From NCBI GenBank assembly GCA_963575745.1, contig CAUYUJ010017806.1:1-64000 (forward strand): DNA of 64,000 nt, written 5' to 3'. The notes beneath the pieces are model-generated. The model had not been told where the DNA came from. It saw only the letters and a program-made list of their open reading frames with translations, and did not search any database. Position numbers and translations under genes: made by a program. How positions within the stretch are numbered: the first letter of the stretch is position 1; each line of letters opens with the position of its first letter. This DNA comes from Prorocentrum cordatum. Lineage: Eukaryota > Sar > Dinophyceae > Prorocentrales > Prorocentraceae. Below are positions 46,912-57,690 of the stretch, piece by piece.

Positions 46912-48142
46912 GTGTTTCTGGCAGCGCTTCTGCAGCGCCCCAGGGGGGCCCCCAAGGCTCTCCAGAAAAGATTTCCCGTCCCCGAGATTCTCTTCGCTCT
47001 CCGGGTTTTGGACGCTACCAAGTAACTCGTAGAGCTTCTCTTAGCAAGTTGTTGCTGGGAGCTTAAGAGTGATTCCGGGGCGCTGGAGAGCTAGTTGGCA
47101 AGAAAATTCTCGACGAACCTTGTGGTGTTTTTTGGTCGGTTGAAAATTTTGTTCTCGAAATTTGAACATTCGTTAGAGCTCTAGTATTTTTTCCATGATA
47201 TTCGATCTCATTCCCGCTCGTCATCTTGATCTCAGCTCGATCGGGTACTTTTTACTGCCAAAAAGCAGACAGGCGGGATCGGTCGTTTCAAGTCATCTTG
47301 ACACACGATGACGGTTTTCTGAACATAACTCGAGCTTGGGGACAGCTACAAAATTGGGAAGCACAGCTAATATATTCAGAATGATCAGGCGCGTTCGCCC
47401 GTTGAATCTAGAGGTCTGAACTCGGCCTGCTGGCCGAGGTAGGTCCCCAAACCTATTCGTATTATTCGAGTCATCTTGACAGGCGCTCTCGGCTTTCTCT
47501 ACTTAACTCGAGGTATAGGACAGCTACAGAGCTGATATTTACAACAACTGATTCAGAATCATCAATCGCATTCGTCTGTTGAATTACGAGCTCTCTGAAC
47601 TCGGTATGCTGCCCCATCTAGAATTGCGAAACTATTCGTACTTTTCGAGTCATCTTCTCTGCACTCAACTCGGGCTGGGGGGGGGTCTACAGTGCTGGTG
47701 GTCACAGGGATCGATTGGAAGACATCAGGCGTGTCCGCCTGTCGATTCCAGAGCTCGGAACTCGGTCTGCTGCCGAACTAGGTCCGTGAAACTATTGTAT
47801 TGTTCGAGTTATCCTGAGAGGTACTCTGTACTTTACTCACAGGAGTCGATTCGGAGACATCAGACGCGTCCGCCTGTCGCATTTGAAGGTCTGAACTCGC
47901 TTTGGTACTCGAGCTGGGTTGCCAAACTATTCGTTTTGTTTGAGTCATCTTGAGAGGTGCTTTCGATTTACGCACGTAACTCGGGCTGTAGGAGAGCTAC
48001 ATAGCTCGCAAAGAAGACACTCCAGAAGCATCGGGGGCGTTTGGCTGTTGCACCGAGAGGTCTGAAATCGCTTGGGCTGAAAAACTCTTCGTTCTCTGCA
48101 TTTTTTCCACATTATATATTGTCAGGAAGCTCTACGAGTCCC

Positions 48143-48176
48143 CTGGCGGTAAGAAAGGTTGATGGTTTACCGCCGG
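48143..48176 (+). repeat. Hairpin box, one wobble
   Basis: Left arm CTGGCGGTAA against TTACCGCCGG gives one T-G wobble pair. The loop has GATGG instead of GACGG. Unoccupied. Confidence 0.8.
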
Positions 48177-49184
48177 CGCCCAGTTCTCTTTGCTCTCCGG
48201 GTTTTGGACGCTACCAAGTTTCTTCTCGAAATTCAACAATCCGTTTGAGCTCTAGTATTCTTCGCACCATATTCGATCAAATTCCAGTTCGCCGTGAGCT
48301 CGATTGGTAAATATTTTTGCAAAACAGCTTCGCAGCTGGATCCGCTGTTTCGAATAATCTTGATACGCGTTGTCGGTATTTCGTACTTAAATCGAGCTGT
48401 AGAGCAGCTACAGGGCTATCTACACATGAATCGATTGGAAATTATTAGACGCGTTCGTCTGTTCATCTAGAGGTCTGAAGTCGGTCTGCTGTCCGAGCTA
48501 GGTTCGCGAAAGTATTCGTATTGTTTGAGTCGTCTTCAGAGGTGCTCTCAGTTTTCTGCACTTAACTCGGGCTGCAGGGGGGCTACATTGCTCGTACTCA
48601 GAGGCATCGATTTTTAGACATCAGGCACGCCCGCCTTCCAGAGCTCAGAACTCGATGTTCTGCCCGAGTGTCCGCAAAACTATTTCTATTCTTCGAGTGT
48701 GCTGTGCGTTCTCTGCACTTAACTCGAGCTGCAATCGATTCGGAGGCGTCAGTCGCGTCCGCCTGTCGCATTCAGAGCTCTGAACTCGGTCTGCTGCCCG
48801 AGCTAGGTCCGCGAAACTATTCGTATTTTTCAAGTCATCTTCAGAGATGCTGTCGGTTTTCTGCGCTGAACTCGGGCTGTTTCGGGGCTGCAGGGCTGGT
48901 TATGACAGCAATCGATTCGGAGACAGCAGACGCGCCCGCCTGTTGCATTGAGAGATCTGAACTCGGTCTGATACTCGAGCTAGACAACTATTTGTATTGG
49001 TCGAGTGATGCTGTCGATTTCCGCATGTAACTCGGGCTGTAGGACAGCAACGGAGCTCGTGCGCACAGAAAACGATCCAGAAGCATGATGGGGCGTTCCG
49101 GTGTTGCATCGAGAATCGCTTAGGCTGAAAAACTATTTGTCTCTGCAATTTTTATATATATGGTCAGGAAGCTCCACGAGCCCC

Positions 49185-49218
49185 CCGGCGGTAAGAAAGG
49201 TTGACGGTTTACCGCCGG
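49185..49218 (+). repeat. Hairpin box, intact
   Basis: Consensus stem and loop, 1042 bp after the previous box. Unoccupied. Confidence 0.85.
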
Positions 49219-50227
49219 CGCCCAGTTGGCAAGAAAAATATCGACGGACCTTTTGATCACTTTTGGTCGGTTGAATTTTTTTGTTCTCGAAATTCAACAA
49301 TTCGTTTGAGCTCTAGGGTCAATATTTCTGCAAAAAAGCGTCGCAGCGGGATCCGCTCTTTCGAGTCATCTTGATACGCGTTGTCGGTATTTTGTACTTA
49401 ACTCGAGCTGTAGGGCAGCTACAGGGCTTATTTTCACAGAAATCGATTGCGATCATCAGGCGCGTTCGTCTGCTCCATCTAGAGGTCTGAACTCGGTCTG
49501 CTGCCGGAGCCAGGTTTGCGAAACTATTCGTATTGTTCGAGTCATCTTGAGAGGTATTGTCAGTTTTCTGCACTTAACTCGGGCTGTCGGGGGGCTACAG
49601 GGCTTTTTCTCACAGAAATCGATTTGCAGACATTAGTCCGCCTGCCAAATCCAGAGCTCAGAACTCGGTGCGCTGCCTGAGCTAGGTTCGCGAATCTATT
49701 GGTATTGTTCGAGTCATCTTGAGAGGTGTTGTCCGTTTGCTGCACTTCACTCGGGCTGTAAGGGGGCTGCAGGGCTGGTAATCACTGGAATCGATTCGGA
49801 GAATCAGTTGCGTCCGCCTGTCGCATTCACAGCTCTGAACTCGGTCTGCTGCCCGAGCCCCGCGAAACTATTTGTATTGTTCGAGTCATCTTCAGAGGTG
49901 CTGTTGGTTTTCTGCACTTTACTCGGGCTGTAAGGCGGCTGCACAGCTGGTAATCACAGCAATCGATTCGGAGACATCAGGCGCGTCCGCCTGTTGCATT
50001 CAGAGCTCTGAACTCGGTCTGATACTCTAGCTAGATTCGCGAAACTATTTGTATTGTTCGAGTGATCTTGAGAGGTGCTGTCGATTTTCGCACGTAACTC
50101 GAGCTCGTGCGCACAGAAAACGATCCAGAAGCATGAGGGGCGTTGGGCTGTTGCATCGAGAGGTTTGAAATCATTTTTTTTAGGCTGAAAGATTATTCGT
50201 TCTCTGGATGGAAGCTCTACGAGTCCC

Positions 50228-50261
50228 CCGGCGGTAAGAAAGGTTGACGGTTTACCGCCGG
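50228..50261 (+). repeat. Hairpin box, intact
   Basis: Consensus stem and loop, 1043 bp after the previous box. Unoccupied. Confidence 0.85.
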
Positions 50262-51424
50262 CGCCCAGTTATTGCTGGAAGCTCAAGAGTAATTCCGGGG
50301 CGCTGGAGAGCTAGTTGACAAGAAAAATATCGAAATCTCGACGGACCTTTTGGTGACTTTTGGTCGGTTGACAATTTTGTTCTCGAAATTCAACAATTCG
50401 TTTGAGCTCTAATATTTTTTCTGACCATATTCCATCTTATCCCCGCTCGCCATCTGAATATCAGCTCGATCGGGTAAATATTTCTGCAAAAAAGCGTCGC
50501 GGCGGGATCGGCTGTTTCGAGTCATCTTGATACGCGTTGTCGGTATTTTGTATTTAACTCGAACTGTAGGGCAGCTACAGAGCTGATTCTCACAGAAATC
50601 GATGGCGAATCATCAGGCGCGTCCGTCTGTTCCATCTGGAGGTCTGAACTCGGTCTGCTGCCCGAGCTAGGTTCGCGAAACTGTTCGTGTTGTTCGAGTC
50701 ATCTTAAGAGATGCTCTCAGTTTTCTGCACTTAACTCGGGCTGTAGGGGGGCTACAGGGCTCGTACTCACAGGAATCGATTCTGAGACATCAGGCGCGTT
50801 CGGCTGCCAAATCCCGAGCCCAGAACTCGGTGCGCTGCCTGAGCTAGGTCCGCAAAACTATTCGTATCCTTCAAGTCATCTTGAGAGGTGCTGTCCGTTT
50901 GCTGCACTTCACTCGAGCTGTAGGGGCTGCAGGGCTGGTAATCACTGGAATCGATTCGGAGACATCAGTCGCGTCCGCCTGCATTCAGAGCTCTGAACTC
51001 GGTCTGCTGCCCGAGCTAGGTCCGCGAAACTATTCGTATTGTTCGAGTCATCTTTAGAGGTGCTGTCGGTTTTCTGCACTTAACTCGGGCTGTAAGGGGG
51101 CTGCAGGGCTGGTAATCGCAGGAATCGGTTCGGAGACATCAGGCGCGTCCGCCCGCCTGTTGCATCGAGAGGTCTGAACTCAGTCTGATACTCGAGCTAG
51201 ATCGCGAAACTATTTGTTCGAGTGATCTTGAGAGGTGCTGTCGATTTTCGCACGTAACTCGGGCTGTAGGAGAACTACGAGCTCGTGCGCACAGAAAACG
51301 ATCCAGAAGCATGAGAGGCGGTCGGCTGTTGCATCGAGAGGTCTGGAATCGCTTAGACTGAAAAATTATTCGTTCTCTGCAGTTTTTTCGACATTATATA
51401 TGATCAGGAAGCTCTACGAGTCCC

Positions 51425-51458
51425 CCGGCGGTAAGAAAGGTTGACGGTTTACCGCCGG
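51425..51458 (+). repeat. Hairpin box, intact
   Basis: Consensus stem and loop, 1197 bp after the previous box. Unoccupied. Followed by a local duplication of AACTCGTAGAGCTTCCCTTA (51565 and 51591). Confidence 0.85.
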
Positions 51459-52230
51459 CGCCCAGTTGTTGCTGGAAGCTTAAGAGTAATTCCGGGGCGC
51501 TGGAGAGCTAGTTGGCAAGAAAAATCTCGACGGACCCTTTGATGACTTTTGGTCGGTGAAAAATAACTCGTAGAGCTTCCCTTAGCAAGTAACTCGTAGA
51601 GCGTCCCTTAGCAAGTTGTTGCTGGAAGCTTAAGAGTAATTCCGGCGCGCTGGAGAGCGAGTTGGCAAGGAAAATCTCGACGTACCTTTTGATGACTTTT
51701 GGTCGGTTGAAAATTTTGTTTTCGAAATTCATCAATTCGTTTGAGCTCTATTTTTTTTCCCCTGCTATTCGATCTTATTCCCGCTCGCCATCTTGATCTC
51801 AGCTCGGTCGGGTACCTTTTACTGCCAAACAGCGTCCAGGCGGGATCGACCGTTTCGAGTCATCATGATACGCGCTGTCGGTATATTCGACTTAACTCGA
51901 GACAGAGGACAGCTACAGAGCTGGTAAGCACACCTTATCGATTCAGAATGATCAGGCGCGCTCGTCTGTTGCATCCAGAGGTCTGAACTCGGTCTGCTAG
52001 CCGAGCTAGGTCTGGAAACCTATTCGTATTATTGGAGTCATCTTGACAGACGTTGTCCGTTTTTTGTACTTAACTCGAGCTGTAGGACAGCTACAGAGCT
52101 GATACTTACAGAAACCGATTCAGAATCATCGCGCGCGTTTGTCTGTTGAATTCGTAGCTCTGAACTCGGTCTGCTGCCCGAGCTAGGTCGCGAACTATTC
52201 GTACTGTTCGAGTCATCTCGAGAGGTGCTG

Positions 52231-52270
52231 ACGGCTCAAGACGTCAAGGTTCAAGACGTCAAGGTTCAAG
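52231..52270 (+). other. Possible decayed spliced-leader relics at LINE 5' end
   Basis: GGCTCAAG (last 8 nt of the dinoflagellate leader) at 52233-52240, followed by two perfect 15-nt units ACGTCAAGGTTCAAG. The relic-leader unit is also 15 nt and ends TGGCTCAAG. The match of the repeated units is weak (9 of 15). Confidence 0.45.
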
Positions 52271-52443
52271 ACGTCAGGGTTCGACGTCGAACAGGGCCCA
52301 CGTCAGGGCGCACACACAGGCTTGCCTCAAGCCCCCCTCTCGTGCGGTGCGTGTTTGACGTATCGCGGGGGCTGTGTTCACATTGAATCCTCGCTCTCGT
52401 TCTTGATATCAAGATATCGTGGGGATCGCAGGAAGATCAGGAT

Positions 52444-53940
52444 TTGTCTGGATTTTACAAAAGACCACTGTGGGCGGTTGGATTGAAAACGGACTCGCAG
52501 GGAGCATATATTATACCATCAGAAGACGATCAGAGTGAATATTTCACGTCAGCTGACTTTGGTGTGGATAGTGACCCACATCCGTGTGATTGGTTGAAAG
52601 ACACATCAGCTACTGTGCCGCGATTAACGACGCAGGAGAAGAGAGAAGATCAGATAGCACTTGAGTTGGAAATTTCTCCACCAGAGGCATTTGTTCAGCA
52701 GGAGGCGTACGATTTCAAGAAGATTGGGCAATCAGATAGATATCAGGCTGCACTTCACACATTGCGCACAGTCAAAGAGAGGAATAAACGACGTTCGCCA
52801 GCAATCATGGCGGATGACAAAGCAGAAGATAGCAAAATGGGAGGGAATGCGAGTAGTGAGTGGTTGAGAGAGGTGAGGGCGAAAGGGGAGGGCAAAGGTT
52901 CCAGTGCTTCGAGTGGTCTGGCCGCGGCTTCCAGTGCTGCTGTCCAGGCGCCTCATTTAGCTACAGCCCAAGTCCCCAAGGCTACGAGTGGTCTGGCCGC
53001 GGCCCAAAGTGCTGCTGTCCAGGCGCCTCAACCAGCTACAATGACGCCCGAGGAAATGTTCAGACAGATTTTGAAGGGCCAGAGTGGAGTAACGGCGACG
53101 GTGAGTGAGTTCAAAACATCGGTTGCAGCTGATTTACATGTCATGGAGGAAAAGATTGATAGAACAACGTCAGATGTCAAAACGTTATCGGAGCAAATGA
53201 AGCAGGCCCAAGCTGACATTCAGAATCTGAAAAATGGAGACGCTCAATCTTGTGCAAGCGGTTCGACTAGATACGGATCAGGTGACGCGGGCAGTGGTGC
53301 AGGGCATAATTCGAACTGGGTACCATCATATATTGAGTTCAAAGGATGGATATCACGGGAGGGTTGGAAGAATAGAGAGATAAAACAAAGGGAGGCCATG
53401 AAACAACAGGTGCTGACCGACAACATAACGAAATTATTGGGATTGGCATCGCTGGACGCAACACATAATGCTGCTTTTGATCATGCGAGAACTGCGGGGG
53501 ATAATACTGGCAGGTACTGGCCATACACACGAGGGCGGATCTATTTCAAAAAGGGGACGGCAGTGGAGATCATATGGCAGGTTCGGAATTGTTTCGACAG
53601 CGAATACAAGAGGGGAAACACTGACCTTCCACCGAATGTAAAGTTTCATGTTGAATGCGCGCCATGGAGAACACCCCATGTCCAACAGATTGGTAAGTTT
53701 CAGAGTTGCTTTGCGGAAGTGAAGAAAACGACGGGGACAATGTGCAAGGGGGAGCCAGGGCCGCCAAAATCATACATATGGTTTACACAAAACCCACAGG
53801 CAGATCCAGACACAAGAGTACTGATTGCTGAATGGGGTGTACACAGCGGGTGGGCGCTACACACTAATAATCTGAGGAGGGTGGAGCCTGAGGTGGATCA
53901 AGAGGGGTTACTCACGAAGCTCAGACAGACGAACAATTGA
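52444..53940 (+). CDS. Family A LINE ORF1 protein (copy 2)
   Basis: 498 codons from an alternative TTG start; the frame is open from 52387 and the first ATG is 52807. Similarity to copy 1 upstream of that ATG (FVQQEAYDF) suggests a non-AUG or spliced start. Contains a duplicated SGLAAAxSAAVQAP segment and a coiled coil (about FKTSVAADLHVMEEKIDR to QKNLKNG, nt 53110-53240). The conserved core follows: EFKGWISREGWKNREIKQRE, NTGRYWPYTRGRIYF, VKFHVECAPW, GPPKSYIWF, LIAEWGVHSGW. It ends in UGA followed by CGG at 53938, with ORF2 directly in frame. The invariant RYWPYTRGR block is the best ORF1 signature in this family. Confidence 0.78.
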   Translation: MSGFYKRPLWAVGLKTDSQGAYIIPSEDDQSEYFTSADFGVDSDPHPCDWLKDTSATVPRLTTQEKREDQIALELEISPPEAFVQQEAYDFKKIGQSDRYQAALHTLRTVKERNKRRSPAIMADDKAEDSKMGGNASSEWLREVRAKGEGKGSSASSGLAAASSAAVQAPHLATAQVPKATSGLAAAQSAAVQAPQPATMTPEEMFRQILKGQSGVTATVSEFKTSVAADLHVMEEKIDRTTSDVKTLSEQMKQAQADIQNLKNGDAQSCASGSTRYGSGDAGSGAGHNSNWVPSYIEFKGWISREGWKNREIKQREAMKQQVLTDNITKLLGLASLDATHNAAFDHARTAGDNTGRYWPYTRGRIYFKKGTAVEIIWQVRNCFDSEYKRGNTDLPPNVKFHVECAPWRTPHVQQIGKFQSCFAEVKKTTGTMCKGEPGPPKSYIWFTQNPQADPDTRVLIAEWGVHSGWALHTNNLRRVEPEVDQEGLLTKLRQTNN

Positions 53941-53943
53941 CGG
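53938..53943 (+). promoter_or_regulatory. In-frame UGA-CGG between ORF1 and ORF2: candidate readthrough site
   Basis: Stop TGA at 53938-53940 followed by CGG, then CAR-rich open codons to VATWNVN. The first in-frame ATG comes after WNVN, so an AUG start would delete the endonuclease Asn motif. Identical stop context to copy 1 although the flanking codons differ. Confidence 0.65.
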
Positions 53944-56900
53944 TGCCAGTCTGCCACTCAGCTCGCGGTGGCAACTTGGAATGTCAACATGAGGAATAGC
54001 GAGCTTTTGCCAGCAATGCTGGAGTTTTGTCATTATGATGTGCTATGCTTGCAGGAGTGTCAGTACATGTCATCGGAAGCATTTGAAGCATGTGGGTGGC
54101 AGGTGCGTTTTAGTGTGTGCCGACGAGCTGCTGTGGCCTTCAGGGGCCCATGGGCGGCGACTATTTCGGACAGTAAGTGCGGTGAGAGGTTTGCTGTTGT
54201 ACAATTTGCATCTGTGGTCGTGTCCTCAGTGTACCTACCCACAGTGCAGCGGGGAGATGATAGGCTCGATGAATATTGTGACGTTCTAGCTAAGCTGTGT
54301 GCATGCATGCAACTATGTAGCGAGCAATACCAGGGGTCCAAAGTATTGCAGTTTGTGGGGACAGATGCGCAGACGGAGCTGGAACCAAATCTCTTGGGGT
54401 TCACGGGAGAAGGATTGGAGGAGGTGTGGGTGAGGTCGGAGGCGAAACATCATGAGGAGAGGAGGGACATGCTCGTGCGCTTTCTGAATCATTGGGGTCT
54501 TTGTGCAGCCAACACCTACGGCGTGCGACAAGTGACGCACAGGCCGTGGAGTACGAGCAGCTACTCCAGGGTGTTGGAGTATGTATTTGTGCCGACACAA
54601 TTTGCAGGTACCGAGGTGGCTCGGACCAACTGCTCATTTGAATGCACGGTGGAAGTTGTTGATCCTACACAGGATCGAGCGTCACGCTACAGTGATCATG
54701 CGAAGATAGGGGTGAGGATAAAACATGCGTCGGTGCGCAAGCCTTTCGTGCGACCCAGGCCCCCGAGCCTCATCAATTGGGCCCCGGAAGATTATGAGTC
54801 AGCGAATGTGTTCAGTACACTGGCCGATGTGCAGGTACAACAACATATGAACCAACAGGGTGACATAAATATACAAACAGTTGGACAAATGCTTGTGAGT
54901 GCTGCGACGATGTGTAGGCATACAAAGGGCAGGGCGGATACTAAACCAATCAAAAAACCTGACCAACTTGTGGACGTTGAAGCGGAGTTAAGGAGGGGTG
55001 TCTTCGGTGCGCGTAGGAAACAATTACTGAGACGTCAAAAAGCACTCCGAAGAAAGTTCAGGCGGGAACAGCTCCTCAAGGACTCCACTGGCCTCAAACA
55101 TGGACCCCGTAGGTGTATCAAGGAAATGCTGTGTGACGGGATACTGACAGAAAATAAACAAAGATGGGTGGAGGAGCTCAACAGACACGTACAACGGTCA
55201 TATACATGTGATGGGGAGGGAGGAGCTGCAAAGAGAGAGTTGCATCGACTACGGACACAGTGGGAGGCAGAGGGCAGAACTACGAACAGGGTCATATCTA
55301 TGGGTGTGTTGCTGGGGGCTCGAGCCCGATTGAAGGGCGGCACCGCGGCGGGCTCTGATGGCCTGGTGGCGGAGATTCTCAAAGCAATACCTTGGAATGC
55401 ATTGAGATTGATACGACACTCATTTCAAGAAATACATGATCAGAAAATGTCGTCACCTGATTCGTGGAGAAAGTTGTGCGTACAGTTGATTCCAAAAATG
55501 AGCATGATCCAAACATTTGGGGAGACTCGTGCAATATCGCTGTTGAGTGTTATGAGCAAGTGGTACATGGCGTGCCTTCTTATTCTTGTGGAGGAACATG
55601 GACATATCAAAAAATTGGCGACATATGGATTCCAGAAGAGTCACAAAGTTCATCACATGACGGCCCCTTTGCTGCACATGACACGTCATGCCACTCTCTG
55701 GGGAAAAGGCGAGTCGGTACATATGGGGATAATGGATATAAAGAAAGCGTTTGATCATGTCACGGTCTCGATGGTGATCCGCGCGATGGAACATCTGAGA
55801 TATCCAACAGATCTGATTATTGCAATTGTGGAGCCTATGATTGGAAACACAGCAGTTTTTGATTTCCAGGATGTGTGCAGCGAAGAGATCCTGTATAACA
55901 AGTCGGTGCGAACTGGAGGGAAAGAAGGCCCAGTGCTCTTCAATATTGTGTTGGAGGCAATTTGGGCCTCTATTGCTGAATCATGGGAAGCATGTCATTA
56001 TGGAGTACGATTGGAAGGCGAGGGGGCACAACAGGCGCTGGTCAATCATTACATATGGGCTGACAATGTGGTGCTGCTGGCAACTTCGGCGAATCAGCTG
56101 AGGAATATGGTGAGTATGTTGACCGTGGCCCTCAGACGGGCTGGTATGGACTGGAAAATTGAGAGCCTGGAGTACCTTGTTTTTGGGCTGAGACAAAACC
56201 AGGGACCACAATCATTAGTTTGCGAACTGGGAGATGATATTTGTGCACGGGCTGGAGACCCCAGCCTACCCTATCAATTACGTGAGGCGGTGGTTTTGCC
56301 GAGACAAAGCGAGTGCGACATACTGGGAGTTAAATTTGTGACAAACCCGAGGGATTTCCATGCAATGCGGCACCGTATTGATGCAGGCAGGCGGTGTTTC
56401 TATGCTGATATTAAATTCTACCGATCACGCGCGGTGAGCATGAGGGAGAAATTCAGACGGTATCAGAGCAGAGTTCAACAGATCATATGCCATGGATGTG
56501 TGGGGTGGAGCTGTAATGAACATGTGCTGAACATATTGAGGAGCTTTGAGGGAAGATGTTTGAACACAATGCGAGGATTACATAGAAAAGGGACGGAAAC
56601 GTGGGAGGAGTTCAGGGATCGCAGTACCAACAGGTCCAGGGAGATGTTCAAGGTGGGGGGGCTCAAAACGTTGGTGGAGAAAGTTGTGGGGTGCAACTTT
56701 GAATTCGCCGTGGAGGTATCCCAATATAAGTGCCACATGCCGTCCACTGTGTATAGCAAATCGTGGCAGCAGACGCTGCGCTCCATGTTGCACGTATCGG
56801 GGGAGTGGACGGTGCAGAGGGATGAAATGCTGGCGGCAGTAAGTCGGACGATGTCGAGAGAGGGAACGGGACGGCTCAGAGGCAGACCACGAATCGTGGC

Positions 56901-57675
56901 GAGCAGCTGGCATGCACCCTTTGAAAAATGGAGGTCGCTTCTGTGGCACGACACGTGCGTTGTGCCGACGGATTGGGAGGAGTTTGTGGAACACATATCA
57001 CAGGTACCCAAAATGGAGGATATGTTTGTGAGGAGGAGTAAGGAGAGGAGGATGGGAGGGTTTGCGAAGACACCGACAGATGACGAGTTGGCCCGACGTC
57101 TTGCAGTTATTAACGAACAGACTACGATATGGGACCCTGGGATGGAAGGTATTGCTGTTGAAATGTGCGGAGACAGTAAAACGGTCGTACAATGGTTGAG
57201 GGGAGTCTGGGCTTGTGACAACAGTGGGTATGCCAAACGGATCGCCAGGATACAAAATATCATGTATGACGTGTGTGAACAACACAACATACGATGCCCG
57301 ACGTACGGTAGGGATTTCTGGAAACATATCTATAGGGAAGCCAATGCCTATGCTGATGAGCTTACACACCATGCGCGAGAAGGAAACTGTTACAGAATTT
57401 ACAAGCACGGCTGTATCAAACAGAACAGGACAAACATCAAATACATCAGAGGATGCTGGGATGGTGGAGTGAGCAGTGAGGGTGCTGCAGGAGGTCACTG
57501 GATCGAAGTTGCTCCAGAGAATGGCCCGTGGACACTCGTGAGCTCAGAAGCCTACATGTTTGATGTAGGAGCCACCGTGACGGAGGCAGAATTATCTGCT
57601 GCCGAGCGCCTGTGCACAGGTGTGGAGCACATTGTTAAAGAAATTTCCTCTGCAAAGCGGAGGAGGCGGATTTAA
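53941..57675 (+). CDS. Family A LINE ORF2: endonuclease, reverse transcriptase, permuted RNase H (copy 2)
   Basis: About 1244 codons read from the UGA; GTG at 53968 is the first alternative start. Endonuclease: ATWNVN, CLQECQ, SSVYLP, VGTDAQTEL (Gln in the Asp-x-Asn motif, as in copy 1), RVLEYVFVP, YSDHAK. Basic linker: RRGVFGARRKQLLRRQKALR. Reverse transcriptase: AAGSDGLVAEIL, motif A IMDIKKAFDHV, motif B RTGGKEGPVLFNIV, motif C YIWADNVVLL (ADN at 56059-56067), MDWKIESLEYLVFG. Thumb: FRRYQSRVQQIICHGCVGW. RNase H: VEMCGDSKTVVQWLRGVW (Asp codon 57172), HIYREANAYADELTHHAR (about 57325), GCWDGGVSSEGAAGG (about 57452), TVTEAELSAAERL (about 57577). All acidic positions are kept. No frameshift or stop until TAA at 57673, so this ORF2 could be functional. 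Confidence 0.9.
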   Translation, partial: RCQSATQLAVATWNVNMRNSELLPAMLEFCHYDVLCLQECQYMSSEAFEACGWQVRFSVCRRAAVAFRGPWAATISDSKCGERFAVVQFASVVVSSVYLPTVQRGDDRLDEYCDVLAKLCACMQLCSEQYQGSKVLQFVGTDAQTELEPNLLGFTGEGLEEVWVRSEAKHHEERRDMLVRFLNHWGLCAANTYGVRQVTHRPWSTSSYSRVLEYVFVPTQFAGTEVARTNCSFECTVEVVDPTQDRASRYSDHAKIGVRIKHASVRKPFVRPRPPSLINWAPEDYESANVFSTLADVQVQQHMNQQGDINIQTVGQMLVSAATMCRHTKGRADTKPIKKPDQLVDVEAELRRGVFGARRKQLLRRQKALRRKFRREQLLKDSTGLKHGPRRCIKEMLCDGILTENKQRWVEELNRHVQRSYTCDGEGGAAKRELHRLRTQWEAEGRTTNRVISMGVLLGARARLKGGTAAGSDGLVAEILKAIPWNALRLIRHSFQEIHDQKMSSPDSWRKLCVQLIPKMSMIQTFGETRAISLLSVMSKWYMACLLILVEEHGHIKKLATYGFQKSHKVHHMTAPLLHMTRHATLWGKGESVHMGIMDIKKAFDHVTVSMVIRAMEHLRYPTDLIIAIVEPMIGNTAVFDFQDVCSEEILYNKSVRTGGKEGPVLFNIVLEAIWASIAESWEACHYGVRLEGEGAQQALVNHYIWADNVVLLATSANQLRNMVSMLTVALRRAGMDWKIESLEYLVFGLRQNQGPQSLVCELGDDICARAGDPSLPYQLREAVVLPRQSECDILGVKFVTNPRDFHAMRHRIDAGRRCFYADIKFYRSRAVSMREKFRRYQSRVQQIICHGCVGWSCNEHVLNILRSFEGRCLNTMRGLHRKGTETWEEFRDRSTNRSREMFKVGGLKTLVEKVVGCNFEFAVEVSQYKCHMPSTVYSKSWQQTLRSMLHVSGEWTVQRDEMLAAVSRTMSREGTGRLRGRPRIVASSWHAPFEKWRSLLWHDTCVVPTDWEEFVEHISQVPKMEDMFVRRSKERRMGGFAKTPTDDELARRLAVINEQTTIWDPGMEGIAVEMCGDSKTVVQWLRGVWACDNSGYAKRIARIQNIMYDVCEQHNIRCPTYGRDFWKHIYREANAYADELTHHAREGNCYRIYKHGCIKQNRTNIKYIRGCWDGGVSSEGAAGGHWIEVAPENGPWTLVSSEAYMFDVGATVTEAELSAAERLCTGVEHIVKEISSAKRRRRI

Positions 57676-57690
57676 CTGGCTCTAGCCCCT

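Larger units (their letters stand above)
45122..52228 (+). repeat. Satellite block 3, main higher-order array
   Basis: About 7.1 kb of satellite. Hairpin boxes at 48143, 49185, 50228 and 51425 mark higher-order units of 1042, 1043 and 1197 bp, each with five or six monomers of about 170-180 bp. Between 45150 and 47120 the array is mixed with GAAGCCGG-type repeats and palindromes. A degenerate box (ACGGCGGTAACAAAGGTTGACGG) lies at 46741. Short ORFs follow the repeat phase. No gene seen. Confidence 0.85.

Noticed and set aside
48143-51458. Regularly spaced hairpin repeats as a CRISPR array
   Set aside because: Spacing is about 1 kb and the intervening sequence is itself repeated; no unique short spacers and no cas genes.
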